From: Pseudomonas putida
GTDB taxonomy: Bacteria > Pseudomonadota > Gammaproteobacteria > Pseudomonadales > Pseudomonadaceae
NCBI RefSeq assembly: GCF_002741075.1
Contig: NZ_CP016634.1
Coordinates: 2,960,501-3,024,500, forward strand
Reading direction: 5' to 3'
Length of the DNA stretch: 64,000 nucleotides
Shown here piece by piece: positions 44,132 through 51,450 of the stretch. The notes under the pieces are model-generated. The model ran no database searches and was not told where the DNA came from. It saw nothing but the letters and a program-made list of their open reading frames with translations. How positions within the stretch are numbered: the stretch's first letter is position 1; the number at the start of each line of letters is the position of its first letter. A program made the position numbers and the translations under genes.

Positions 44132-45991
44132 CTAACGTCCGGCTTTCGGTGGGTTTAGCGATCTCACACCAGGGCTACCGGGCCGAAATGTGGGAATCGA
44201 GCTAGGCCCAACCGGATTGGCTGACGGTGGCATGGATGGAGGGGTTTCGTTGCCCGACTGAGTTTTAGAGCCACGCCTGCGCCCAGTCGAGGCCGCTCCC
44301 GCTATGCTAGCAATTCGGGAGCCCATCATGGCAAACCCAACCGCTTTCATACCTAGGCGTCCTACATCGCTGGCAGTTGCCACAGCGCCGGACAGGCTAC
44401 CAGCCAACCCCCCCAACGATACACCTAGCATACTCGAAGTGATCCAGGTGGAAATGCCCAGTGATACAGCTGCAATAGCTGACATCAACCCACGAAGACC
44501 GTCATAGTCCGCTCCGACGCCTGACCACCCACTAGCAGCCCCCGCTTGGGCAACCGCAACAGCAGCCACCGTCTGGGACACCGCAACAGTGATCATCTGT
44601 GCGGTCATGACGGAGATGACCGGCAGCATCAGCAGCGACAGCCAATTGGTCAACATCCTACCGCCCCTGAGAGGCGCGAGCATCAAGAAGAACGGCGCGA
44701 GGAGTAACACAATCCAAAACAACCAGGCTGACATGATCACATAACCAGGTAACAGCGTTTGCAGATCAAGCCACCCGCTAAAGTTCTTCCACATCTGAGC
44801 CGCGGCTAAGAAGCTTCCAGCAACCTCACTATCCCCACGAGAGAGGCCCGCCGTTTTCTGCAATGAACCAGCCATGAATCGCTGCCAAGCTGTCGCTGTA
44901 CTGACAGCCCCCACCTCAGCGCTTACTCTCTGCCCACCTGCTATAACCGCACCCGACTCGCGCAACGCCTGATACGCCTGCTCAGCGCCCATCTGGGCAA
45001 TTTTGTATGCCTCGATGCAACTGGTGGGTCGAAACATTATTCCTTGATCGTCGCCGACGATAGCCGACTCCTGCCCTGGCACTGTGCTGATCGACAAGTA
45101 AGACGGCGTAGCTTGAGATTCCCCTGCAAGCTTGGCGGCCCAATGCGCTTGCGTTGGCAGGGCATAGCGGTCCCCCATGAACGGCCCGGCAGATTCAAGA
45201 GCACGAATACCGGCCTCACGACGCGACTGGATAGCTCTCTGGTCAAGCACCTGACCCAGACTAGCTCGGGCAGCCCCGCCGCCTAACAGATAAGCTCCCC
45301 AACCTCCATTTTCTTCGGCTGAACCGAACACATATGTCCACGCGCCGCCAATAGCGGTGCGTGCTTGTGCTATCACGCCGACTTCTTCATCCGGTATCCC
45401 CAAGCCACCACCGCCGAGCAGCCCTATAGACTGCAAAGCTTCGACTTTGGCCGCGTGCTCGGGACCGGCAAGCTCCGCCGGCGCCGGGGCACAACTAGCG
45501 TTGTAATCTCTAATCAACCGAGCCAAATCACTGCCGGCAAACACTTCGGCTGATCGACCTACCATGTTGTCAATCGCGGACTGCGCGGGGACGATTGTCC
45601 CTGCCACTGTTTGATCACTAAGAACCTGATCAAAAGCCTGTCTGTAGATTTTGTGAATCGTCATCACGAAACTGAGCGGCACCGCCTGAGCCTCAACCAA
45701 CCGGACCGTTGCTCCGCTTGGAAGGGTTACGGTCACCGGTCTCATTCCGTACGCTACAACCAGGAAAATCATAATTCCGGACAACAACGTTCGCGCCGCG
45801 CCCTGTCCCACGCGCAATGCAACAAGCAGCATCCACCCAAAACCAACCGCAACGATAAGCGCGTTGCTGGTTTCGTTGAATGCAACAAATAGCGGCTCGG
45901 TGGCAGTCAGGATCGTCAACGCAACGTTTTCCCACAGCCCGAATACCCAATTGAATCCGGCGAAATCCTCAGCCGTGCCAATGCTCATCAT
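44132..45991 (-). CDS. TraG N-terminal/VirB6-like conjugation membrane protein
   Basis: A 619-residue membrane protein with hydrophobic segments near the N-terminus (FGWMLLVALRVGQGAARTLL) and a cluster after residue 400 (GYVIMSAWLFWIVLLLAPFF, then LPVISVMTAQMITVAVSQTV), flanking a large, probably periplasmic loop. This layout matches the TraG-N/mating-pair proteins of integrative conjugative elements of the ICEclc/PFGI-1 type. The proline-rich C-terminus is cytoplasmic. Its start overlaps the stop of the upstream small membrane gene. No other transfer genes are in the window, so the transfer module is probably incomplete here. Confidence 0.7.
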   Translation of the reverse strand: MMSIGTAEDFAGFNWVFGLWENVALTILTATEPLFVAFNETSNALIVAVGFGWMLLVALRVGQGAARTLLSGIMIFLVVAYGMRPVTVTLPSGATVRLVEAQAVPLSFVMTIHKIYRQAFDQVLSDQTVAGTIVPAQSAIDNMVGRSAEVFAGSDLARLIRDYNASCAPAPAELAGPEHAAKVEALQSIGLLGGGGLGIPDEEVGVIAQARTAIGGAWTYVFGSAEENGGWGAYLLGGGAARASLGQVLDQRAIQSRREAGIRALESAGPFMGDRYALPTQAHWAAKLAGESQATPSYLSISTVPGQESAIVGDDQGIMFRPTSCIEAYKIAQMGAEQAYQALRESGAVIAGGQRVSAEVGAVSTATAWQRFMAGSLQKTAGLSRGDSEVAGSFLAAAQMWKNFSGWLDLQTLLPGYVIMSAWLFWIVLLLAPFFLMLAPLRGGRMLTNWLSLLMLPVISVMTAQMITVAVSQTVAAVAVAQAGAASGWSGVGADYDGLRGLMSAIAAVSLGISTWITSSMLGVSLGGLAGSLSGAVATASDVGRLGMKAVGFAMMGSRIASIAGAASTGRRRGSKTQSGNETPPSMPPSANPVGPSSIPTFRPGSPGVRSLNPPKAGR

Positions 45992-46305
45992 GCCGCCCGC
46001 CGACAGATGATCCAACTACGCAGAGCCAAGGCACACCGGACAGCCCAAAGGAATACCCACAGGACACCGAAGACCACGCCCAACAGAATGAAATACTGCG
46101 CAGTCGGAGCGGCTAAGAGGCTTCCGGTGAGCTGGACCGCATCATATTGGGCGAGTACGAGTTGCCCGTATGGTGGAAAAATTGATGCGGCGATCAGATG
46201 CAGAACGCAAAGAACGGGGCCTAGGAGCAATCCCAGCCGACCCGCCCACCTGGTAAGGAATGGCATACGCACCTGAACCCAGTCCAAAAAAATCGCGAAT
46301 TTCAT
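45988..46305 (-). CDS. Small conjugation-associated membrane protein, 105 residues
   Basis: MKFAIFLDWVQVRMPFLTRW starts a protein with two membrane helices (GRLGLLLGPVLCVLHLIAAS and QYFILLGVVFGVLWVFLWAV). The stop overlaps the start of the TraG-like gene by four bases. GGAG ten bases upstream of the ATG at 46305; a GTG at 46311 is an alternative. Family not recognised; context indicates a mating-pair role. Confidence 0.65.
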   Translation of the reverse strand: MKFAIFLDWVQVRMPFLTRWAGRLGLLLGPVLCVLHLIAASIFPPYGQLVLAQYDAVQLTGSLLAAPTAQYFILLGVVFGVLWVFLWAVRCALALRSWIICRRAA

Positions 46306-46412
46306 CGTCACATCACTCCAGTGATAAAGGATACGTATCGATCCTATGAATCCACTGGCTTCGGTTCTACCGAACCCTATGTAGTTACTGCTACTGGTTC
46401 TGCTCGCGCCCC

Positions 46413-46459
46413 GTGCCCGCTATGTAACGCTCGTAAACGTCGCGCTACATAGCGGGCAC
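46413..46459. promoter_or_regulatory. 14-base perfect inverted repeat between divergent element genes
   Basis: GTGCCCGCTATGTA (46413-46426) and TACATAGCGGGCAC (46446-46459), loop 19 bases containing ACGCTCGTAAACGTCGCG. It lies in the 632-base gap 46306-46937 between the minus-strand transfer genes and the plus-strand recombinase operon. Could be an operator, terminator or transfer/recombination site. Confidence 0.55.
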
Positions 46460-46614
46460 CATCGACCGGTTTGATTTCGCGCAACAAATACAACGCAGCG
46501 CAGTTGCGTTGTTTGCCCGCCCCCGTTTTCGTAAGCTGATCAGGAACCAAACCGCACTGCCCGGCAGTCGTTACCCGTGTGATTCGTGGGTTGCGACAGT
46601 GGCAGGGGGCTCAG

Positions 46615-46663
46615 CCTGCGTCATCGCGGGCATTAGCCCATCGGCCACACCTGCGTCATCGCG
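46615..46663. repeat. Direct repeat CCTGCGTCATCGCG
   Basis: CCTGCGTCATCGCG occurs at 46615-46628 and 46650-46663, period 35 bases, upstream of the recombinase operon. Possible recombinase arm sites or regulator sites; otherwise the gap shows no gene. Confidence 0.5.
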
Positions 46664-46937
46664 TGTGTGCCCGGCCCAACGCCGACTACGTATCGGGACC
46701 ATCAACGACCAATCACTTGAGGAGTGAAGACAACCCAACATGGTCAGCCAGACCCAATGGCAGCCGAACCTGAGCGGACACTCAGGAACTCACTCGGAGA
46801 ATCCGAGTAGGCGTGAACAGTCCCCGCCTGCATCTCATGCTAAGGGGGGCGAACAGGCACACAACGAACCATCTCCGGATGGTGTGTCGCTGAACCGGCA
46901 ACGGTCAGGAGTTCTTACACCTGATAGAGAGAATCCC

Positions 46938-47180
46938 ATGAGCGAATTCGATGCGCAGAGCATTACTGCACGCCTCAAGGCCGAATCAAGGATTCGGAGA
47001 AAACCCCGAACTTATGCCCAGCGTCGCTCATTGTTGGATAACTATAAATACGAGCTGTTGCAGCTTGATTCAGCAGGCTGCAATGGCACCGAACTGCAAC
47101 GCTGGATAGCGGAAAGAGGTATCAAGATTCAACGCTCTACAGTGCACCGATGGCTACATCGGAATCGCCTGAGTGGCTAA
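46938..47180 (+). CDS. Small DNA-binding-like protein before the recombinase, 80 residues
   Basis: MSEFDAQSITARLKAESRIR begins a strongly basic protein with a helix-turn-helix-like C-terminus (LQRWIAERGIKIQRSTVHRW). GAGAGAA precedes the ATG. Its last eight bases overlap the GTG start of the recombinase, so the two are coupled. It may be a recombination directionality or accessory factor; family not recognised. Confidence 0.6.
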   Translation: MSEFDAQSITARLKAESRIRRKPRTYAQRRSLLDNYKYELLQLDSAGCNGTELQRWIAERGIKIQRSTVHRWLHRNRLSG

Positions 47181-48099
47181 GTTTGCCAAGCCTACAACGC
47201 AAGCTGCATCCGTGATGAAAAAGCTCCAGGGCACCCAAATTCGATCCGTGGGCACTGTCCGTAACTACGAGCAGCGGTTGGTACGCATCACCGCTTACCT
47301 ACAGCAGCATCGCTTAGGCAGCCTCCGCGAAATGACCCCTGATCGCGCGATTAGCTACCTCCAGCAAAGGGCGACGACCGTGGGTCAGAAAACACTCGAT
47401 ATGGAGCGTCAGGCTCTCCAGGCCATGATGCAACACGTCACCCTACAACTGCCGATAGGCCGGTCTCTGGAAGTAATTAAAAGCAGCGCGACCGCTCGCA
47501 CCAGCACGAAGCAGCACCCGACTTTGGGTCGCCGTTTGGCCAACCAAACACGAGCATATAACCGCGAGCAGATGACGCTGATCGCCTCTCGGCAAGCTCC
47601 TCACAACTCGCTTGCGACAGAGATTGCATACGCAGCGGGTCTCCGTGCTCATGAATTGCTGAGTCTCCAAAGAACTCATCGCCGTGTAGCGGATGAACGT
47701 CCAACGCACGGGATGAAATTTGCAGGAATTCGGGAAACTACGATCAGCTACACCGTTCACGGTAAAGGTGGACTAGTTCGCGAGGTGCGTATCCCGATTC
47801 CACTGGCTCAACGATTAGAAAGGACCCGGCTGGCGGCACCACGGGGCGTAACGGATCGCGGCATCAACTACCAGCAATTCTATGCAATTGGCGGCGGCCA
47901 GCCTTGGAGCAAAAGCGTCAGCACTGCCTCGAAGGAAGCTCTCGGCTGGTCAAATGGCGCACATGGATTACGCCACACGTACGCTCAAGAGCGAATGGCT
48001 TCGCTACAACGTCATCTCCCACGGAAACAAGCCTTGGAGGTGGTCTCACAGGAACTAGGCCATTTCCGCCCTGAGATTACCGAGGTCTATCTGCGTTGA
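47173..48099 (+). CDS. Tyrosine recombinase / site-specific integrase
   Basis: A 308-residue phage-integrase-family protein. An N-terminal SAM-like core-binding domain (SVGTVRNYEQRLVRITAYLQ) precedes the catalytic domain with R in AAGLRAHELLSL, H-x-x-R as HGLRHTYAQERM, H in QELGHFRPEITE, and the nucleophilic Y in VYLR at the extreme C-terminus. The tail after the tyrosine is unusually short. GTG start. It is coupled to a small basic protein upstream and a membrane peptide downstream; such three-gene units occur in integrative elements. It may integrate or resolve the element. Confidence 0.85.
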   Translation: MAKFAKPTTQAASVMKKLQGTQIRSVGTVRNYEQRLVRITAYLQQHRLGSLREMTPDRAISYLQQRATTVGQKTLDMERQALQAMMQHVTLQLPIGRSLEVIKSSATARTSTKQHPTLGRRLANQTRAYNREQMTLIASRQAPHNSLATEIAYAAGLRAHELLSLQRTHRRVADERPTHGMKFAGIRETTISYTVHGKGGLVREVRIPIPLAQRLERTRLAAPRGVTDRGINYQQFYAIGGGQPWSKSVSTASKEALGWSNGAHGLRHTYAQERMASLQRHLPRKQALEVVSQELGHFRPEITEVYLR

Positions 48100-48329
48100 G
48101 CACCACTATCGATCCAACCCTGATTCACAGCTGCCTTCTCTTCGTTTTAGGTGCGTCGCTCATTCTAATTGTCGTGCTCCTCCTCCTACTCATCGAGAGC
48201 AAAAAAGCTATAGCGCAAACTGAAACGTTGCTGGATGCCAGCACTCAGCGACAGCTAGCTCTGCACAAAGAACAAGGCGAAGAAATTGAAGCTCTCGAAC
48301 AACTGCACCTTGAGCGCTTAGCTGCGTAA
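48096..48329 (+). CDS. Small membrane protein with coiled-coil tail, 77 residues
   Basis: Starts with TTG at 48096 overlapping the recombinase stop. One strong membrane helix (CLLFVLGASLILIVVLLLLL) is followed by a charged helical tail (ESKKAIAQTETLLDASTQRQ...). Spanin-like in shape, but the context is a recombinase operon. Function unknown; the TTG start lowers confidence. Confidence 0.45.
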   Translation: MSTTIDPTLIHSCLLFVLGASLILIVVLLLLLIESKKAIAQTETLLDASTQRQLALHKEQGEEIEALEQLHLERLAA

Positions 48330-48375
48330 GCGTACGGGGAATACGCCTTGCGTAGATCAGCCAGGCATCCTGGGA

Positions 48376-48466
48376 AATTGCACCTCTCTTGACCAAGCGT
48401 TTGCATTGCACTTGACCACCTGTTGGCATCGGATTTGACCAGCCAATTGCATTGGATCTGACCACT
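48376..48466. repeat. Left array of about 23-base TTGACCA repeats
   Basis: Units: AATTGCA(cctctc)TTGACCA, GTTTGCA(ttgcac)TTGACCA, GTTGGCATCGGATTTGACCA, then AATTGCATTGGATCTGACCA. They mirror the array at 50966-51029. Multiple terminal repeats of this kind are typical of IS21-family ends. Confidence 0.7.
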
Positions 48467-48689
48467 CAAAGCACGGCGTAACTGAATAGCTACAAAAACG
48501 ATGTGGGCGGCATCATCTGCGGCGTGCCATCAATGATGCACATCCAGCCCCAGGTTTTGAGTGCTGGAGTCTTGTTGAACTCTTTCACCAAATCGGCGGC
48601 GATCTGCCCTATGTCGATCTGCAGTGCGAACTGCGGCCGCATCGCGTGCATAACATCTACCCCCACATCGCCGGCCAGAAGTTCGCACA

Positions 48690-49055
48690 TCAGTCTGGTG
48701 CGTAGCTTCCAAGGAGTTCTTTCCGCGTCGTTCCGGATGCTGAAAGACCATGGTGTCCAGATGGGCCGACGCGCGGCAGTTGGTCGAAGAACGCCAGTGA
48801 GCCTGCGCCCAGGGTTGCCGTGAAGGCAGCCGGCAAGCTGAACTTCACCACAACCGACCAATCAGTCTGCTGGGCCATCAGCCCGAGCTTAAAAAGATTG
48901 TTGGCGAAGTGCACCACGGCGGTGGCCGCAATAGCGAGCTGCAAGGGGAAGAAAAGGGCAAATACTGGCATCAGCGCTGTCCCTTGACCGAAGCCAGAGA
49001 GCAACGTCAGCCCTGAAGCCAGCAGTGCCGCAAAGCCGATCAGAATGAGTTCCAT
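48690..49055 (-). pseudogene. Truncated TauE/SafE-type transporter
   Basis: MELILIGFAALLASGLTLLS, then SGFGQGTALMPVFALFFPLQ, are the first helices of a sulfite exporter TauE/SafE (DUF81) permease. Similarity stops after LAFFDQLPRV near residue 103, where unrelated sequence follows, so more than half of the usual 250 residues is missing. It is divergent from chrA across a palindrome. The stretch 48490-48760 downstream contains another open frame (VGVDVMHAMRPQFALQIDIG) that may be a scrap of a different gene; I cannot identify it. Confidence 0.75.
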
Positions 49056-49068
49056 GATGGTCGACCTC

Positions 49069-49102
49069 AATTATCGATTTACGCTATCGTACATCGATAA
49101 TT
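49069..49102. promoter_or_regulatory. Probable PadR operator between tauE and chrA
   Basis: AATTATCGAT (49069-49078) and ATCGATAATT (49093-49102) form a perfect inverted repeat with a 14-base spacer containing TATCGTAC. It overlaps both divergent promoters; the PadR gene after chrA is the natural candidate to bind it. Confidence 0.6.
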
Positions 49103-49129
49103 TCATCCAACCCTGTCACAGATCAAGTA

Positions 49130-50341
49130 ATGACCATGACTGAGATCACCAAGACTGACCGTAGCCCTTGGGCTGTTTTTTTGATCTTCCTCTGCTTGGG
49201 GCTCACCTCCTTCGGCGGCCCAATCGCACACCTGGGCTATTTCCGCGATGAGTTCGTGGTGCGTCGACAATGGTTGAGCGAGCGCAGCTATGCGGATCTT
49301 GTCGCCCTTTGCCAGTTTCTGCCAGGGCCGGCCAGCAGCCAGGTCGGTATCGCGCTCGGTCTGTCGCGCTCTGGCTATCGCGGCGCGCTGGCCGCGTGGC
49401 TGGGCTTCACCTTGCCCTCCGCAATTGCCCTGATCCTCTTCGCACTCGGCATCGCCAGTTATGGTGATGCCATGCCTGCTGGCGTGCTGCACGGTTTGAA
49501 GGTGGTGGCCGTGGCAGTGGTCGCCCAGGCGGTCTGGGGCATGGCGCGCAATCTGTGTCCCGATGCACCGCGTATTTCCATCATGGCGGCGGCGACCTGC
49601 TTCGTGCTGCTCATACCCTCTGCCTGGGGGCAAGTGAGTGTCATCATCCTTGCAGCCATCGTCGGCCTGCTGCTGTTCAAACCGCAACAGGGAGAGGCCC
49701 ATGATCCACTGCCGATCAGCGTGCGGCGTCGCGTTGGCCTGTTCTGGCTGGCGCTGTTCTTTGCTCTTCTGCTGGGGCTGCCGTTGCTAGCAGCTGTGTT
49801 CCCGAATCAGACATTGGCGATGGTGGATGCCTTCTACCGCGCCGGCTCGCTGGTATTCGGTGGCGGGCATGTCGTGCTGCCGCTGTTGCAAGCTGAGGTC
49901 GTACCAACAGGCTGGGTCGACAATGATGCATTCCTCGCGGGCTATGGTGCGGCGCAGGCCGTGCCGGGGCCTCTGTTCACCTTTGCAGCCTTTCTCGGCG
50001 CCTCGATGAACCAAGCACCAACTGGCTGGCTTGGCGGCCTGATCTGCCTTCTGGCGATCTTTGCGCCGTCTTTCCTGCTGGTGGTGGGTGCCCTGCCGTT
50101 CTGGGAACACCTGCGCCGTAACCTGCGCACGCAGGCTGCACTGCTCGGCATCAATGCGGCCGTGGTCGGCCTGCTGCTGGCTGCTCTCTACCAGCCCGTG
50201 TGGACGAGTGCGATTCATGGCCCGCAAGACTTCGGCCTGGCCCTTGTGGCACTGGTGGCGTTGATGTTCTGGAAGCTGCCGCCGTGGCTGGTCGTGCTGG
50301 GCAGCGGTATCCTAGGCGGGCTGTTGAGCATTGCCCTGTGA
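49130..50341 (+). CDS. chrA: Chromate-family transporter ChrA
   Basis: A 403-residue inner-membrane protein with the duplicated CHR domain: the first repeat has LGLTSFGGPIAHLGYFRDEF and QFLPGPASSQVGIALG, the second SLVFGGGHVVLPLL and AAQAVPGPLFTFAAFLG. Such carriers export chromate, probably in exchange for sulfate or by proton motive force. padR follows 10 bases after the stop. Not every CHR protein confers chromate resistance, and no chrB is present. Confidence 0.92.
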   Translation: MTMTEITKTDRSPWAVFLIFLCLGLTSFGGPIAHLGYFRDEFVVRRQWLSERSYADLVALCQFLPGPASSQVGIALGLSRSGYRGALAAWLGFTLPSAIALILFALGIASYGDAMPAGVLHGLKVVAVAVVAQAVWGMARNLCPDAPRISIMAAATCFVLLIPSAWGQVSVIILAAIVGLLLFKPQQGEAHDPLPISVRRRVGLFWLALFFALLLGLPLLAAVFPNQTLAMVDAFYRAGSLVFGGGHVVLPLLQAEVVPTGWVDNDAFLAGYGAAQAVPGPLFTFAAFLGASMNQAPTGWLGGLICLLAIFAPSFLLVVGALPFWEHLRRNLRTQAALLGINAAVVGLLLAALYQPVWTSAIHGPQDFGLALVALVALMFWKLPPWLVVLGSGILGGLLSIAL

Positions 50342-50351
50342 GAGGCGGCGA

Positions 50352-50657
50352 ATGACCGACAAAGACCTCTACGGCGGGTTGATCCGCCTGCACATCCTGC
50401 ACCACGCCGCCGAGGCTCCCATCTTCGGGCTGGCCATCATCGAAGAGTTGCGACACCACGGCTACGAGCTTAGCGCGGGCACGCTGTATCCGATGCTGCA
50501 CGGTCTGGAAAAGAAAGGTTATCTGCGCTCGCACCATGAGCGTACCGGGCGCCGTGAGCGACGCATGTACGAGATTACCGATGAAGGCCGAGTCGCGTTG
50601 GCGGATGCCAAAGTCAAGGTCAGGGAGTTGTTCGGAGAGTTAATCGAAGGGCGCTGA
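50352..50657 (+). CDS. PadR-family regulator
   Basis: A 101-residue winged-helix protein: MTDKDLYGGLIRLHILHHAA, GYELSAGTLYPMLHGLEKKG and the wing RTGRRERRMYEITDEGR. It belongs to the short PadR type. It follows chrA by 10 bases, and the ATTATCGAT palindrome upstream of chrA suggests autoregulation of the pair and of the divergent tauE fragment. Ligand unknown; chromate or another oxyanion is possible. Confidence 0.88.
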   Translation: MTDKDLYGGLIRLHILHHAAEAPIFGLAIIEELRHHGYELSAGTLYPMLHGLEKKGYLRSHHERTGRRERRMYEITDEGRVALADAKVKVRELFGELIEGR

Positions 50658-50749
50658 TGGCCTTATCCGGAGTGCCTGCGGCCAGCTACTTGCTTTCATG
50701 ACCGCGCACTGACCGAAAGCAGTGGTCTATTAGCTACGTCCGCTTTTGG

Positions 50750-50931
50750 CCGATTCTGTTAAAAAAGTCGACCATGGTTTCCGCAGCAGAAAAGTATGCG
50801 TCCGAGATTGAAATCTTTACTTTCGGCAGAGGCTTCCGGACTCAGATTTCACGTAGCAGTGTGCAAAAAAGGCGTTTTAACCAGTCAATGACCGGGCTGT
50901 TTGGGCGAACCGACTTTTTCAACAGAGTCGG
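50750..50931. mobile_element. MITE-like element of 182 bp
   Basis: Terminal inverted repeats CCGATTCTGTTAAAAAAGTC (left) and CCGACTCTGTTGAAAAAGTC (right, reversed), 22 bases with three mismatches. The interior has no convincing gene, though an open frame of 99 codons (MVSAAEKYASEIEIFTFGRG) crosses it. It may be a relic of an insertion sequence. It lies in the gap 50658-51450 that otherwise holds only repeats. Confidence 0.5.
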
Positions 50932-50965
50932 TCGATTTCTGCCGGTCAGGGCGTACCCGTGCGCG

Positions 50966-51029
50966 GTTCAAATTCGATGCAAACAACTGGTCAAGTCGAG
51001 TGCAAACGGGTGGTCAAGTCCATGCAATT
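50966..51029. repeat. Right array of about 23-base TTGACCA repeats (inverted)
   Basis: On the minus strand: AATTGCATGGACTTGACCA, CCCGTTTGCACTCGACTTGACCA split as GTTTGCA-N6-TTGACCA, then GTTTGCATCGAATTTGA. It aligns unit by unit with the left array at 48376-48466 in opposite orientation, so 48376-51029 behaves as one bounded unit. Confidence 0.7.
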
Positions 51030-51084
51030 ACGCAGCATCCACTGATGCGGCAGTAGATGTTCGATCTCACTAGCTGTAACGGCT

Positions 51085-51240
51085 CGCGTTTGAAAACGGC
51101 CGGGCTCGCAATCGATGCAATTTCCAGCTCAGATTAACTGCGGCTGACGAAGCCCTCGGGCTCACATTAGCTGCGAGCGAGCTTGCATTCAGCCGCGCCG
51201 GCTTGCATTTAATCTCAATGGGCTCACGCTTTCTGCAACT
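51085..51240. repeat. Six to seven degenerate 21-base repeats (second IS21-like end)
   Basis: Successive units GGCTCGCAATCGATGCAAT, CAGCTCAGATTAACTGCGG, GGCTCACATTAGCTGCGAG, GAGCTTGCATTCAGCCGCG, GGCTTGCATTTAATCTCAA, GGCTCACGCTTTCTGCAAC. The consensus GGCTCxCATTxAxCTGCxA differs from the TTGACCA arrays. Resembles the multiple-repeat end of an IS21-type element; no mate was seen in the window. Confidence 0.55.
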
Positions 51241-51258
51241 GAACGCCCCTCGCTCAGA

Positions 51259-51288
51259 CCGTCCAATAAACCAGGGTTTGTTGGACGG
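51259..51288. other. Palindrome at the outer edge of the Tn402-like element
   Basis: CCGTCCAA-N14-TTGGACGG, 30 bases, ending 19 bases before the transposon terminus. Size and symmetry fit a serine-resolvase subsite, which would suit the known preference of Tn5053/Tn402 elements for res sites. Unproven. Confidence 0.4.
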
Positions 51289-51450
51289 CCGTCTCTCAGC
51301 AGGCAACTGTCGTTTTCAGAAGACGACCGCACCATCTGACTGGATGTAACGCCTGGTGTGCATACGGCTCCTGACAGCCCAATATCAGGAGTCGTCTGCA
51401 CCAATCTCGACTATGCTCAATACTCGTGTGCACCAAAGCGAGGTTTGGGC

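Noticed and set aside
48490..48861. Minus-strand frame overlapping the end of the broken tauE gene
   Set aside because: Its second half (VGVDVMHAMRPQFALQIDIG) looks gene-like but has no start, no family and joins unrelated sequence; treated as debris.
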